The notes: generated by a model from the letters alone, not told the origin. Positions 8,358-17,505 are shown, numbered from the stretch's first letter. The stretch: DNA of 64,000 bases from Mucilaginibacter sp. (GCA_028288025.1 JAQBOM010000003.1:186001-250000); one strand, 5' to 3'. A program made the numbers and translations.

Positions 8358-9596
8358 TTATTTAAACGCAGTTTGTATATCCTGCAATGAAATTCCCAAT
8401 GTTTTTAACGCAATTTGGTTAAGCTCATCCTTGTCGCCTGTAAAATGAAAAACGCTGTGAACATGAGTTAACTTCCCGCCTGGTTTTAAAAATGCTGCCT
8501 GCGAAACGCTTTCTATTTCATAAAACGGCCCCATTTGGGTGCCGTTTGCCAACGGGCCGTCATTATAAGCATTTACCGCATCGCCTTTGAAAGGGTTTTT
8601 GTTGGTTTTCCACTCCTGGTTCAGATAGATCGATTTGGGTTCGATATTGAAGAGCGTAATAGTTAGTACATTGTTGACAGCGTCGTAACTTCCGGCGATA
8701 TTTTTAGCACGCCCGGGCGACAGCCCCAGCTTGCCACGCGATTTCCCGTCGGCTTTGAATAACAAGATTCCTTTATTGTATTTGATCCGGTCTTTTGAAA
8801 TTTCGCCAAAGTAGTCGGTGGTGGCAACCTTTCCCTTCGACTTCTTTTCATAAGGAATTACGGTAATTGTTTGTTCGGACGGCGAAAACATGTCCAGGTT
8901 CCATAAGCAGGGCGCGCCGCTTTTTTTATCCCAGCGCTGGTTGCCGGTATTGGTTATAGTATTGCTGGTTTTAAACCCAACTGATTTTATCTTGTCGTCA
9001 AATTCCACACCAAGCGTCTTTTTCATCTCAGGGACATCAATGATCTCAACATCCCGGTTAACCGAAAAAGTTAACATGGTGCCCGCATAATTCACCATTT
9101 GCATCGGTTTGATAAACGACGCTTTTTTATTGCTGCCGGCGGTCAGTTTCCACTCTTCAAAATCAATGGCCGGGGGCGTATGCCAGTTGGCAAAGTCCAT
9201 TTTAGACCGGGGCCTGAAAAACAGCGCAAACCTTCCCCCTTCCGGGCCGATCCATAACCTGTCCTCGCCGCCATATGCATTCATATGCAGGTCGGGCGTT
9301 TTTTGACTGAAGGCCTTGTAATTGATCCAGCCAAAGCTTTTTCCGTCTAAACCATCGGCGGTGGAAGTAAAAACCTTACCCTGGTATTTGGGGGAAACGA
9401 TAACCTTTCCCTTCCCATCATTGCTATATAAAACTATTACGGTGTCCTTTTGCCTGAGAAACGAAAGATCATAGCCAAAAGTGCCCTTTTTAAAAAGCGG
9501 TGCGGCCGGCGCGGCCGGCTGGTTAGGTTTTTCCGTTTGGCACGAAACAATACTAAAAATGGCCAATGCAAAAAAATAGATTCTTTCGCGTCTCAT
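8358..9596 (-). CDS. DUF6786 family lipoprotein
   Basis: Putative lipoprotein of 412 residues. The N-terminus MRRERIYFFALAIFSIVSCQ has a hydrophobic stretch ending in a lipobox-like IVSC, followed by a Pro/Ala-rich linker, so it is probably anchored in a membrane on the periplasmic side. The rest resembles the DUF6786 family, a beta-rich protein with a galactose-mutarotase-like look (GGEDRLWIGPEGGRFALFF), often found in Bacteroidota sugar loci. A mutarotase or sugar-binding role in the fucose pathway is only inferred. The ATG at 9596 begins one base after the stop of the upstream FAH gene, showing tight operon packing; an upstream ATG within that gene is less likely. Confidence 0.8.
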   Translation of the reverse strand: MRRERIYFFALAIFSIVSCQTEKPNQPAAPAAPLFKKGTFGYDLSFLRQKDTVIVLYSNDGKGKVIVSPKYQGKVFTSTADGLDGKSFGWINYKAFSQKTPDLHMNAYGGEDRLWIGPEGGRFALFFRPRSKMDFANWHTPPAIDFEEWKLTAGSNKKASFIKPMQMVNYAGTMLTFSVNRDVEIIDVPEMKKTLGVEFDDKIKSVGFKTSNTITNTGNQRWDKKSGAPCLWNLDMFSPSEQTITVIPYEKKSKGKVATTDYFGEISKDRIKYNKGILLFKADGKSRGKLGLSPGRAKNIAGSYDAVNNVLTITLFNIEPKSIYLNQEWKTNKNPFKGDAVNAYNDGPLANGTQMGPFYEIESVSQAAFLKPGGKLTHVHSVFHFTGDKDELNQIALKTLGISLQDIQTAFK

Positions 9597-9597
9597 A

Positions 9598-10461
9598 TCA
9601 GTTTGGTTTATGTTTTGGGTTACAGGCAATTTTATTTATCAATGTGCCAATACCGCCGATTGTGATCTCAACCACATCGTCCTCCTGCAAAGTAAAATCC
9701 GAAGATGGCACCAGGCAGGTCCCGGTCATCAGGAAGCAGCCGTGAGGAAAATCGCACTCGGCAAATAAATAACTTACCAATTCTTTAAAGGAGCGCTTAA
9801 GCCGCGAAACGGCCGTCGCATCTTCGTAAACTTTATTCCCGTTCCGCCTGATGATCATGCTGATTGAAGTTTCGGGATTTATGGGCGAGGCGGTTACATA
9901 CAGGCATGGCCCCAAAGCGGCGCTTTTTTCGTATATTTTTGCCTGGGGCAGGTATAAGGCATTCTCTCCCTCTATACTGCGGGAACTCATATCATTGCCA
10001 ATAGTATAACCCTGGATATTGCCGTTTGAATTGATAAACAATGTAAGTTCCGGCTCCGGTACATTCCAGGCCGAATCTTTCCGGATATAAACGGGTTGTT
10101 TATGTCCCGAAACGCGCGAGGCTATTGCTTTAAAAAATAATTCGGGGCGCTCTGCATCGTACACCTTGTCGTACAAGCTTGCCGCGCCCGAGCCCTGCGA
10201 CTCCTCCATGCGGGCATCCCGGCTTTTTAAATAAGTAACCCCTGCCGCCCAAACCTCCTGCTGCCCGATTGGCGGTAAAAATGATGCATCACTTAATGTT
10301 TCCCGCTCACCTGGAACAATTTGCTTTGCCGATTTGATCTTTGACAATAAATATCCCTCCAGGTTATCCCTGTTAATCAGGATATCCCAGGGCTCATCCA
10401 TAACAAATTGGTCGTCATTGTGCTCCAGCAGGATACCACCGGCAGCGTTAAACAATTTCAT
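9598..10461 (-). CDS. Fumarylacetoacetate hydrolase family protein
   Basis: FAH-family hydrolase of 287 residues. In oxidative L-fucose pathways such an enzyme cleaves 2,4-diketo-3-deoxy-L-fuconate to pyruvate and lactate, and the operon suggests that role here. Family motifs include [15 protein letters not shown], the metal-binding [10 protein letters not shown] region, [30 protein letters not shown] and [18 protein letters not shown]. The ATG at 10461 is preferred over a TTG two codons earlier. It is the first gene of the fucose operon; the ferritin-like gene ends 51 bases upstream on the same strand. The precise substrate is an inference. Confidence 0.87.
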   Translation of the reverse strand: MKLFNAAGGILLEHNDDQFVMDEPWDILINRDNLEGYLLSKIKSAKQIVPGERETLSDASFLPPIGQQEVWAAGVTYLKSRDARMEESQGSGAASLYDKVYDAERPELFFKAIASRVSGHKQPVYIRKDSAWNVPEPELTLFINSNGNIQGYTIGNDMSSRSIEGENALYLPQAKIYEKSAALGPCLYVTASPINPETSISMIIRRNGNKVYEDATAVSRLKRSFKELVSYLFAECDFPHGCFLMTGTCLVPSSDFTLQEDDVVEITIGGIGTLINKIACNPKHKPN

Positions 10462-10512
10462 GACCAAGTTTAAGGAAATTTTCTGTTAAAAATGGGATTG
10501 GATTTTGGCTAC

Positions 10513-10827
10513 TTATTCCGCCGCGTCCTCGCCTTTTTCACCCAGTTTCACAATATCGCCATCTTTAAATAAAATTTCCTTGAGGGTGGCCTGCCAAACC
10601 GGTTTTTTGCGCAGTAAAAATTCAAGGTCCATACCGAAATGTTTAAATTCTTCCTGCTGAGCATTTTGCATGATGGCTTTTGCTGATCTATCTTTTTCAA
10701 CCGATATCCGCTGCTCATACCAGTTAATGGCTTCAGCTTCTTCTGTTAAGGAAACGATCATACGGGCGAATGTCCGGGTTTCGTCGGACAATTCATTTAC
10801 GGGTTCGTGGTACTGGTCAAATGACAT
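10513..10827 (-). CDS. Encapsulated-ferritin-like (EncFtn) protein
   Basis: Small ferritin-like protein of 104 residues, similar to EncFtn, a ferroxidase that forms decamers and normally works inside encapsulin shells. The EncFtn iron and entry residues are all found with a two-residue offset from the R. rubrum protein as I remember it: E29, E30, E32, W36, Y37, E60 and H63 (LTEEAEAINWYEQR and EEFKHFGM). The N-terminal YHEPVNELSDETR is also typical. No encapsulin shell gene is next to it and the C-terminus (KLGEKGEDAAE) is not a recognisable cargo-loading peptide. It could act free in the cytoplasm or with a shell encoded elsewhere. Confidence 0.82.
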   Translation of the reverse strand: MSFDQYHEPVNELSDETRTFARMIVSLTEEAEAINWYEQRISVEKDRSAKAIMQNAQQEEFKHFGMDLEFLLRKKPVWQATLKEILFKDGDIVKLGEKGEDAAE

Positions 10828-10992
10828 ATTTCTTTAAGTTAGAAAAGCGTTTCCGCCCGCTTTTGTTTGCCGGCGCGGGCACAAATCCGGTATTTCATCA
10901 AGTAATTTCCCCACTTAATGTAAAACATTCACTTCCAATAAGGTTTATCGATTTCTTCGTGCCATAATTAATCAAGGCTTAAAAGAAAAATT

Positions 10993-11994
10993 ATGGAAAA
11001 CGAAAAGAACAACGAGTTAATTCATAACGACAATAACCCGGACGGTATTGACCGCCGGGGTTTTTTGGAATGTATGGCCTGGGCCGGCACCGGCGTACTT
11101 TTTATGATGTCGGGTGGTGTGCTGAAATCATACGGCATGAGCCAGATGATAGACAAAAACACCGGCAACATTAAAAAAGGGTTGATCTTACCTAAATCTG
11201 ATTTCAGCTTTGTACAGATCAGCGACAGCCATATCGGCTTCAATAAAGCGGCAAACCCAGATGTTACCGGGACATTGCAGGCCACTATTGCGAAGATCAA
11301 CGCTATGCCAAGCGCACCTAAATTTATACTGCATACCGGCGACCTTTCGCACCTGGCGCAGGCCGATCAATTTGATACGCTGGACCAATCAATGAAAAGC
11401 ACAAACAAGCAGGTATTTTATGTACCAGGTGAGCATGATTTAACCGACAACGGCAAATTATATCTTGAACGCTACGGCAAAGGCACCAAGGGCAGCGGGT
11501 GGTACAGCTTCGACTCAAACGGCGTGCATTTTGTAGGCCTGGTAAATGCCCTGGTACAGGTTGACGGCGGGATGGGCACTTTAGGCGAAGATCAATTAAA
11601 GTGGCTTGCGGACGACTTAAAACGTTACACAAACAGCACCCCGATTGTTGTTTTCGCGCATATACCGCTTTGGGCTGTTTACCCGCAATGGGGCTGGGGT
11701 ACCAGGGACAGCGAACAGGCGTTATCACTCTTAAAACGGTTTGGATTGGTATCGGTTTTAAATGGCCACATACATCAAACCATTCGTAAGACTGAAGGTA
11801 ATATTACTTTCCATACAGCCATGTCAACCGCATTTCCGCAACCGGCGCCCGGAAGCGCGCCATCGCCGGGACCAATGAAGGTACCCGCCGAAAAACTAAA
11901 AAGCGTGCTAGGCCTAACCGAAGTAAATTATCAGGAACATGACCATACGCTGGCCGTTACCGATAGCCCTTTAATGGAAGCAGCCGCACAGTAA
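10993..11994 (+). CDS. Metallophosphoesterase with Tat signal
   Basis: Calcineurin-like phosphoesterase of 333 residues. The N-terminus contains a twin-arginine motif at residues 21-22 (DRRGFLE) followed by a hydrophobic stretch, so it is likely exported folded with its metals. Metal-binding blocks appear in order: SDSHIG, HTGDLSH, PGEHD (in place of GNHD), FAHIPLW and LNGHIHQ. The substrate is unknown. It starts a plus-strand group with a secreted YceI and a c-type cytochrome, all probably exported. The start ATG lies 165 bases from the divergent ferritin-like gene. Confidence 0.88.
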   Translation: MENEKNNELIHNDNNPDGIDRRGFLECMAWAGTGVLFMMSGGVLKSYGMSQMIDKNTGNIKKGLILPKSDFSFVQISDSHIGFNKAANPDVTGTLQATIAKINAMPSAPKFILHTGDLSHLAQADQFDTLDQSMKSTNKQVFYVPGEHDLTDNGKLYLERYGKGTKGSGWYSFDSNGVHFVGLVNALVQVDGGMGTLGEDQLKWLADDLKRYTNSTPIVVFAHIPLWAVYPQWGWGTRDSEQALSLLKRFGLVSVLNGHIHQTIRKTEGNITFHTAMSTAFPQPAPGSAPSPGPMKVPAEKLKSVLGLTEVNYQEHDHTLAVTDSPLMEAAAQ

Positions 11995-12025
11995 TTGCGG
12001 CGTTAAGAACACTTTAAAAATAAAA

Positions 12026-12070
12026 CCTATGTCATTTTGATATGCAACAGGCATATCGAAATGACGTAGG
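12026..12070. repeat. Inverted repeat with 19-bp arms
   Basis: CCTATGTCATTTTGATATG (12026-12044) and CATATCGAAATGACGTAGG (12052-12070) are reverse complements except for two positions, with a seven-base loop. It sits between the phosphoesterase stop and the YceI start and could act as a hairpin terminator, attenuator or small dispersed element. There is no U-run after it. Confidence 0.7.
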
Positions 12071-12086
12071 CTGGAATTCAATACAA

Positions 12087-12623
12087 ATGAAAAAAACCAC
12101 ATTATTTATATTAATTACCTTAATATCAGGCAGCCTCTTTGCCCAATATAAACCAACGGACCAGGGGTCGTCCCTGCAATTTACCATTAAAAACTTTGGT
12201 TTTGATGTTGCAGGCAAATTCACCGGTTTACAGGGCGATATTAAGTTTGACCCGCAAAATCCGACCGGTGACAATTTTGATGTAAGCATTGATGCAGCCA
12301 CTATAAATACCGATAATAGTTTACGGGACGGCCATTTGCGCGGTGAAACGTACTTTGATGTTAAAAATTTCCCGAGGATACATTTTGTATCCACCAAAGT
12401 TGTTTCGTCAAATAAGAACGGGGCGTATGTTATATCCGGTAAGCTTACCATTAAAAAGCAAACCAGGGCCATTACATTTCCATTTACAGCAACGCCATCG
12501 GGCGATGGTTACCAGTTTAAGGGATCGTTTAAAATAAACCGGAAAGATTTTGATGTGGGCGGTACAAGCACTATCGCAAACGAACTCGAAGTATCGTTAG
12601 ACATAACAGCAAAAAAGAACTAG
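12087..12623 (+). CDS. YceI family protein, secreted
   Basis: Second YceI protein in the window, 178 residues, with a signal peptide (MKKTTLFILITLISGSLFAQ) that places it in the periplasm. Family features are LQFTIKNFGFDVAGKFTGLQG, INTDNSLRDGHLRGETYFD, IHFVSTK, GKLTIKKQTRAITFPF and the C-terminal KINRKDFDVGG. The start ATG at 12087 gives the signal peptide; an in-frame ATG 15 codons upstream lies inside an inverted repeat and is unlikely. It is probably co-transcribed with the phosphoesterase and followed by a c-type cytochrome, an arrangement that suggests a role with a lipophilic or redox ligand (inference). Confidence 0.92.
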   Translation: MKKTTLFILITLISGSLFAQYKPTDQGSSLQFTIKNFGFDVAGKFTGLQGDIKFDPQNPTGDNFDVSIDAATINTDNSLRDGHLRGETYFDVKNFPRIHFVSTKVVSSNKNGAYVISGKLTIKKQTRAITFPFTATPSGDGYQFKGSFKINRKDFDVGGTSTIANELEVSLDITAKKN

Positions 12624-12721
12624 TATATCAGTTAGTAGCCGTTTCATTATGAGCAACGGCCGGTTGACCCACCGGCCTTGTTCAGAGCGGTAAATAACAA
12701 GGATTCATTAAAAGCAACACA

Positions 12722-13126
12722 ATGAAAATAAACCGCAAATTATTATTGATCATAGCACTTGCTGCACCTGCAGGTATAGTTGCGGCTACAGCATTCAAAC
12801 CGCCGGACGAGCTATATGTAAACCTGAAAGTGCTACCCAAAAATATAAGCTCAAGAGACCTGCAAAAAATAATGGTTGACGATTTTGAGGACGGCTTGGG
12901 CGTAGCCTGTAATTTTTGCCATTCGGCAGATAAAAATACCGGCCAGCTTGATTTTGCAGCCGATGGCAAACCCGAAAAAGAAATAGCGCGCGAAATGATG
13001 CGCACCACAATAAGAATAAACAAAAAGTTTTTTAAAATAAAACACCCGATGATCGGCCAGGCGCTTACAGTAACCTGTAATACCTGCCACAACGGCGTGG
13101 CCTTTCCTGATAAGGCAAACGAATAA
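12722..13126 (+). CDS. Diheme c-type cytochrome, reaction-centre cytochrome-like
   Basis: Exported protein of 134 residues with two heme-binding CxxCH motifs, CNFCH at residues 63-67 and CNTCH at 119-123. The N-terminus MKINRKLLLIIALAAPAGIV is a signal sequence or membrane anchor. The spacing and text around the motifs (LPKNIS-DLQKIM-F-LGVACNFCH and MIGQALTVTCNTCHNG) resemble the family related to the photosynthetic reaction-centre cytochrome subunit that is common in non-phototrophic Bacteroidota. Its electron partner is not evident. It is the last gene of the group with the phosphoesterase and YceI. Confidence 0.87.
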   Translation: MKINRKLLLIIALAAPAGIVAATAFKPPDELYVNLKVLPKNISSRDLQKIMVDDFEDGLGVACNFCHSADKNTGQLDFAADGKPEKEIAREMMRTTIRINKKFFKIKHPMIGQALTVTCNTCHNGVAFPDKANE

Positions 13127-13184
13127 TTGATTGAGCTATATTGTTGTGTGAGTTAGTGGTTAAATAACAGAGAAATCTGTTATG

Positions 13185-13255
13185 GGCGTTGCAACAGGTA
13201 AGTTGCAACGCCTGCAACCATTACAACTTACATCTTGCAGCTTGCAACTTAACCT
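13185..13255. repeat. Palindromic GTTGCAAC array, possible terminator
   Basis: GGCGTTGCAAC (13185-13195) and GTTGCAACGCC (13202-13212) form a perfect 11-bp inverted repeat, followed by further loose copies (TGCAACC, TTGCAGC, TTGCAACTT) to 13255. It lies between the converging cytochrome and LytTR genes and could end transcription from either side. Confidence 0.65.
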
Positions 13256-13257
13256 AC

Positions 13258-13977
13258 CTACCTCTTTATCATTTTATCCTTTAAAATCTCGCTAAGTACC
13301 TTTTCGCGCAGGTTTTGGCTGATCGTGATTTTTTCGCTCCCGATATTTAACATATTACCCTCTATGCTTTTAATTTTATCGCGGTTCACAATAAATGATT
13401 TATGAACTTTTATAAAAAGGTTTTCGGGCAGCTGTTCCTCTAAACTTTTAAGCGTTATATATACAATCATTTTTTTGGTTGCAGTGTATAACAGCACATA
13501 ATTCAGCATGGATTCGGCATACAGCAAATCAGTGTATAGTATCTTTTCTATCTGGTTGTCGCATTTAATAAAAAAATAATCGTCCGGGTTCCGTTCGAGT
13601 TGTATGATCTGTTTTTTTGTCTCGTAAATTTCCTTTGCTTTATTACATGCTTTTAAAAACCGTTCAAACGGGATAGGCTTTACCAGGTAATCCAATACAT
13701 CCAGCGAAAAAGCTTCGACAGCATGTTCTACATAGGCAGTTGTCATGATAACACTGGCTGTATTTTTTGAACTTTTTAGAAAGTTGACCCCGTTTATCAC
13801 GGGCATATTGATATCCAGGAAGATAAGGTCGACCACGTTATCATTAAGTAACGATAGCGCTTTCGCGGGATTTTCAGCCTGGCCCACTAATTCTAAAAAA
13901 TCAATATCGCCAATAAATTCTTCTATCAATTTTCGGGCAATAGGCTCATCGTCAATGATGATACATTTTAATTTCAT
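13258..13977 (-). CDS. LytTR-family response regulator
   Basis: Cytoplasmic response regulator of 239 residues. The receiver domain (about 1-120) has acidic residues D9/D10, the phospho-acceptor D55 (IFLDINMP), and the conserved lysine in YLVKPIPF. After it comes a LytTR DNA-binding domain (about 140-235: FIKCDNQIEKI, FIKVHKSFIVNRDKIKSIEG). It overlaps the upstream kinase gene by four bases, so the two form one LytS/LytR (YpdA/YpdB)-type pair. Targets are unknown; the direct repeats expected for a LytTR site were not identified nearby. Confidence 0.93.
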   Translation of the reverse strand: MKLKCIIIDDEPIARKLIEEFIGDIDFLELVGQAENPAKALSLLNDNVVDLIFLDINMPVINGVNFLKSSKNTASVIMTTAYVEHAVEAFSLDVLDYLVKPIPFERFLKACNKAKEIYETKKQIIQLERNPDDYFFIKCDNQIEKILYTDLLYAESMLNYVLLYTATKKMIVYITLKSLEEQLPENLFIKVHKSFIVNRDKIKSIEGNMLNIGSEKITISQNLREKVLSEILKDKMIKR

Positions 13978-14999
13978 GCGAACTGGAGTTTTAATGTCGC
14001 TTCATAGTCATTTTCACCCTCTTTAAAATAAAGCTGGTGCCTTTCGGGATAGAGTAATTCAAGCCTGCGTTTTAAATTAACGATACCTATTCCTCCCCGG
14101 TCGAGAAACGCGGGGGTAGCTCGCCGATGCTCGGTGGTGTTGTATACGTGAAAGATAAACTGATTGCCGGTGACGTCCAACTTAATGCAGATCTTATTTT
14201 CCCGATCAGTAAAACTGCTGACAAATTTAAAGGCATTCTCAATAAGGACTACCAGCAATAGCGGGGCTATGGTACGGTTTTCCGGTTCAGCATCTATTTC
14301 AACATTTACTTTAAGATGTTCGTCTTTGCGGATCTGCTGAAAAGAAATGTAATTGCGGATGTATTCTATTTCTTTTTCGAGGCTGATATTGTCGTCGCTG
14401 CAATCATACAGCTGGTAGCGTAACAACCCCGAAAACTTTAGCAGAATATTACGCGCGGCCTGGTTTTGCTTGTCGATATGCCCGTAAATCGTATTTAACG
14501 AATTAAAAAGCGCATGGGGGTTAATTTGCGCCTTTAAAAAATCAAGTTCCTGTTTTATTTTTTCTTTTTCCAATATCGCCAGCCGCTGCTGATTATAAAT
14601 CTTGTCAATAATCATCTTACCGAATATAAATAGCTGCACCCAGATAAAAATATTCAGCAACGAAGTAAAGTACAAAGCCGAAAACACAATGTGAAAGTTA
14701 TCATTAAAAAAATGAAGGCTCATTTGCCGGGCCACCAGCGCCCTCAGCAACGCCGAAAAAGCGATCAGCAAAAATGTATATAATACAAAAAAAACGTATT
14801 TCCTCTGCTTTAAAAAGCTGGGAAATATAAAATAAACAACGGTATAATAATCCGCTATTATAAACAACAGGTAGCAAAATTCTACCGTCATGGTTTTGTT
14901 TAGCGAAAAGGAATAATTGCGAAAAACAAAAACCCACAGCAAATAGATACCAAGCCAGAATAAACAGTGATAAATGAGATTATTCTTCACATTAAACAA
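13974..14999 (-). CDS. LytS/YpdA-type sensor histidine kinase
   Basis: Inner-membrane sensor kinase of 341 residues, with about four hydrophobic segments in the first 140 residues and no obvious extracellular domain. A coiled linker (DKIYNQQRLAILEKEKIKQE) leads to the HisKA_5 motif LKAQINPHALFNSLNTIYG with the phospho-acceptor at H162. The usual PHF is PHA here. The ATPase part has the N-box IENAFKFV and a glycine-rich end (GGIGIVNLKRRLELLYP). It overlaps the regulator gene by four bases. A TAnnTTTG-like box precedes it. Confidence 0.93.
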   Translation of the reverse strand: MFNVKNNLIYHCLFWLGIYLLWVFVFRNYSFSLNKTMTVEFCYLLFIIADYYTVVYFIFPSFLKQRKYVFFVLYTFLLIAFSALLRALVARQMSLHFFNDNFHIVFSALYFTSLLNIFIWVQLFIFGKMIIDKIYNQQRLAILEKEKIKQELDFLKAQINPHALFNSLNTIYGHIDKQNQAARNILLKFSGLLRYQLYDCSDDNISLEKEIEYIRNYISFQQIRKDEHLKVNVEIDAEPENRTIAPLLLVVLIENAFKFVSSFTDRENKICIKLDVTGNQFIFHVYNTTEHRRATPAFLDRGGIGIVNLKRRLELLYPERHQLYFKEGENDYEATLKLQFA

Positions 15000-15006
15000 A
15001 TAATCC

Positions 15007-15014
15007 CAAATATA
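15007..15014 (-). promoter_or_regulatory. Candidate -7 box for the kinase-regulator operon
   Basis: The minus strand reads TATATTTG, matching TAnnTTTG, 7 bases beyond which transcription would start very close to the kinase ATG. No clear -33 TTG was seen at the normal distance, so this is tentative. Confidence 0.33.
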
Positions 15015-15105
15015 TCAATGTCTTTAGTGCTTTTCGCTTTTATTACACCATCTAAGTGAAACGCTTGATGACCGTGACCGACAGAGGCAGGCCGACCTTG
15101 ATCGA

Positions 15106-17418
15106 TTAACCCGCATGCTTTTTTATCTTAATAAAAACCAGTTTTGAAGTTGGCGTATTGCTTCTTTCGGCTACGCTATCGATCGGCACCAATACATTGG
15201 TTTCAGGATAATACGTTGCGGTATTGCGTTCGGGGATATTGTAGGGCACAACTACAAACAGACGGGCTGCTCTTTCGACACCGCCATGATAATTAAATAA
15301 ATCAACCCTGTCACCCGGTTTCAGGCCGGCCAGCTCTATGTCTTTTTCGTTCATAAAAATAACGCGCCGCTCGTTGTGCACTCCGCGATAGCGGTCCTCC
15401 AGTCCATAAATAGTGGTATTGAACTGGTCATGACTTCGGATGGTGGTCATCATATATTCATCGCCGGCAAGTTTGTGGCTAATTGGTTTGTTAACCGAAA
15501 AAACAGCTTTGCTGCCGTGTTTCTCCGTTTCAAACTTCCCCGTACGTGGACCGTTAGGCAAATAAAAGCCGCCGGGCTGCCGTACCCGCCTGTTATAGTC
15601 TTCAAAGCCCGGGATCACCTTTTCGATGATGTTACGCACCTCATCATAACTGTTTGCATATTTATCCCAGTCAATAACGGTGCGGGTACCTAATGTAGCT
15701 TTGGCCAGCTCGCATACAATTTTGGTTTCACTCATAAACTCATTTGAAATAGGGTCTAAAACCCCTTTTGACATTTGCACAACGCCCATCGAGTTTTCGC
15801 AGCTTATAAATTGTGCTTCTCCATTCACTATATCTTTATCACTGCGTGCAAGGGTTGGCAGAATGATCGATTCTTCGCCATGTACCAGGTGACCGCGGTT
15901 TAACTTCGTTGAGATATTTACGGTAAGCTTCATCTTTCGCAATGCCTCGGCAGTAAATGTTGTATCCGGCGTTGACGAAAGAAAATTGCCGCCCATGGCA
16001 AAAAAAACTTTCAATTTACCTTCATGCATCGCTTTGATCGAATCGACGACATCGTATCCATGCTCCCTTGGCGGCTCAAAACCGAAAACTTCTTTCAGCT
16101 TGTCCAATTGCTTTTCGTAAGGCTTATCATAAATCAGCATTGTCCGGTTACCCTGTACATTGCTATGGCCCCGCACAGGGCACAACCCGGCCCCCGGTTT
16201 GCCTATGCTGCCTTTAAGCAGGATAAGGTTTGCTATTTCTTTTATGGTATCAACGCCGTTAATATGCTGTGTTATGCCCATTGCCCAGCAGATGATTATC
16301 CTGCTCTTGTGTTTCAGCATATCAGCGGCTTCTTTTACCTGGCTAAAGGGTACGCCTGCTTCTTTTGCCAGTTCCTTAGGGTTACTTGTAACCAGGTCTT
16401 CAATAAATTCCTGATAACAAACCGTGTTCTTTTGAATGAAATCATGGTCGAATACCGTTCCCGGCATTTCCTGCTCGGCGTCGTAAAGCAATTTTTCAAT
16501 CGCCTTAAAAAGTGCCATATCGCCGTTTATTTTTATCTGCAGATACAAATCGGCCAGCTGTGTGCTCATGCCCAGGAAACCGGGTACTGTTTGCGGGTTT
16601 TTAAATGCCATTAACCCGGCTTCTTTCAACGGATTTATGGCTATAATTTTCGACCCGTTCTTTTTAGCCTTCTCGAGTGCGCTAAGCATACGCGGATGAT
16701 TGGTACCGGGATTTTGACCCATGATGATGATCACATCCGTTTCATAAAAATCGTTAAGCGTTACCGTGCCTTTGCCGATCCCGATAACATCGCCTAAAGC
16801 CACACCCGACGACTCGTGGCACATGTTTGAGCAATCGGGCATATTATTGGTACCATACTCCCGCACAAAAAGCTGGTAAACAAATGAGGCCTCGTTGCTT
16901 GTACGTCCGGACGTATAAAAGGCTGCTTCGTCCGGTGAGTTTAGGCTGTTTAAATGCCCGGCGATCTTTTTAAATGCTTCCTCCCAACTGATTGCCTGGT
17001 AATGCGTGCCGCCTTTCGGCAGATAAACCGGTTGCGCGATGCGGCCTTTCTTACCTATTTCGTAATCATTTAACTTTGCCAGGCCGGCAACTGAGTTTTG
17101 GGCGAAGAATTCGGGCGTTAACTTTTTAGTTGTCGCTTCTTCGGCCAGCGCCTTTGCCCCGTTCTCGCAATATTCGGCGATCGGCGAACGGTCATCATCC
17201 GGGTCAGGCCAGGCACAGCTCGAACAATCAAAACCACCCTTTTTGTTCATGTGGAAGAGGCCTTTCATGCCTCTTAGTATGCCGTCTTCGCCTAAAACAT
17301 CTTTCCCGGCCTCATAAACAGCGGGGATACCGGCTGCCCATTTTTTGGGCTCGCTTAGCTTCAAATCCAGTAATTCCTCCGGATTTTCGGCTGATGGTTG
17401 TTCAATATTTTTGCTCAT
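15106..17418 (-). CDS. FdhF/YdeP family molybdopterin oxidoreductase
   Basis: Large molybdenum (bis-MGD) enzyme of 770 residues, of the YdeP branch of the formate dehydrogenase-like family. N-terminal cysteines C65 and C68 (FDCSSCAWPDPD) match the YdeP pattern. The catalytic-region cysteine is C200 in PDCSNMCHESSGVALG, where FdhF has selenocysteine or cysteine. Cofactor-binding stretches include IIIMGQNPGTNHPRML, ICWAMGITQHINGVDTI, RGHSNVQGNRTM and the C-terminal molydopterin-binding domain (YMMTTIRSHDQFNTTIYG). No electron-transfer subunit is encoded nearby. It is followed upstream by DUF7009 and fdhD, and FdhD is needed to sulfurate such enzymes. Substrate is unknown; E. coli YdeP is linked to acid resistance. 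Confidence 0.92.
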   Translation of the reverse strand: MSKNIEQPSAENPEELLDLKLSEPKKWAAGIPAVYEAGKDVLGEDGILRGMKGLFHMNKKGGFDCSSCAWPDPDDDRSPIAEYCENGAKALAEEATTKKLTPEFFAQNSVAGLAKLNDYEIGKKGRIAQPVYLPKGGTHYQAISWEEAFKKIAGHLNSLNSPDEAAFYTSGRTSNEASFVYQLFVREYGTNNMPDCSNMCHESSGVALGDVIGIGKGTVTLNDFYETDVIIIMGQNPGTNHPRMLSALEKAKKNGSKIIAINPLKEAGLMAFKNPQTVPGFLGMSTQLADLYLQIKINGDMALFKAIEKLLYDAEQEMPGTVFDHDFIQKNTVCYQEFIEDLVTSNPKELAKEAGVPFSQVKEAADMLKHKSRIIICWAMGITQHINGVDTIKEIANLILLKGSIGKPGAGLCPVRGHSNVQGNRTMLIYDKPYEKQLDKLKEVFGFEPPREHGYDVVDSIKAMHEGKLKVFFAMGGNFLSSTPDTTFTAEALRKMKLTVNISTKLNRGHLVHGEESIILPTLARSDKDIVNGEAQFISCENSMGVVQMSKGVLDPISNEFMSETKIVCELAKATLGTRTVIDWDKYANSYDEVRNIIEKVIPGFEDYNRRVRQPGGFYLPNGPRTGKFETEKHGSKAVFSVNKPISHKLAGDEYMMTTIRSHDQFNTTIYGLEDRYRGVHNERRVIFMNEKDIELAGLKPGDRVDLFNYHGGVERAARLFVVVPYNIPERNTATYYPETNVLVPIDSVAERSNTPTSKLVFIKIKKHAG

Positions 17419-17505
17419 ATCGCTGTATGATTAGAAACCGATAATATGTCAGAGTCGGAAATGCAACTCGCATAGTTTACTCACCCGATCCACGCTTCGC
17501 TGAAT

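Noticed and set aside
13974..14999. Inactive kinase because PHF is PHA
   Set aside because: The phospho-acceptor H162 and the N-box remain; the phenylalanine is variable, so no loss of function is claimed.
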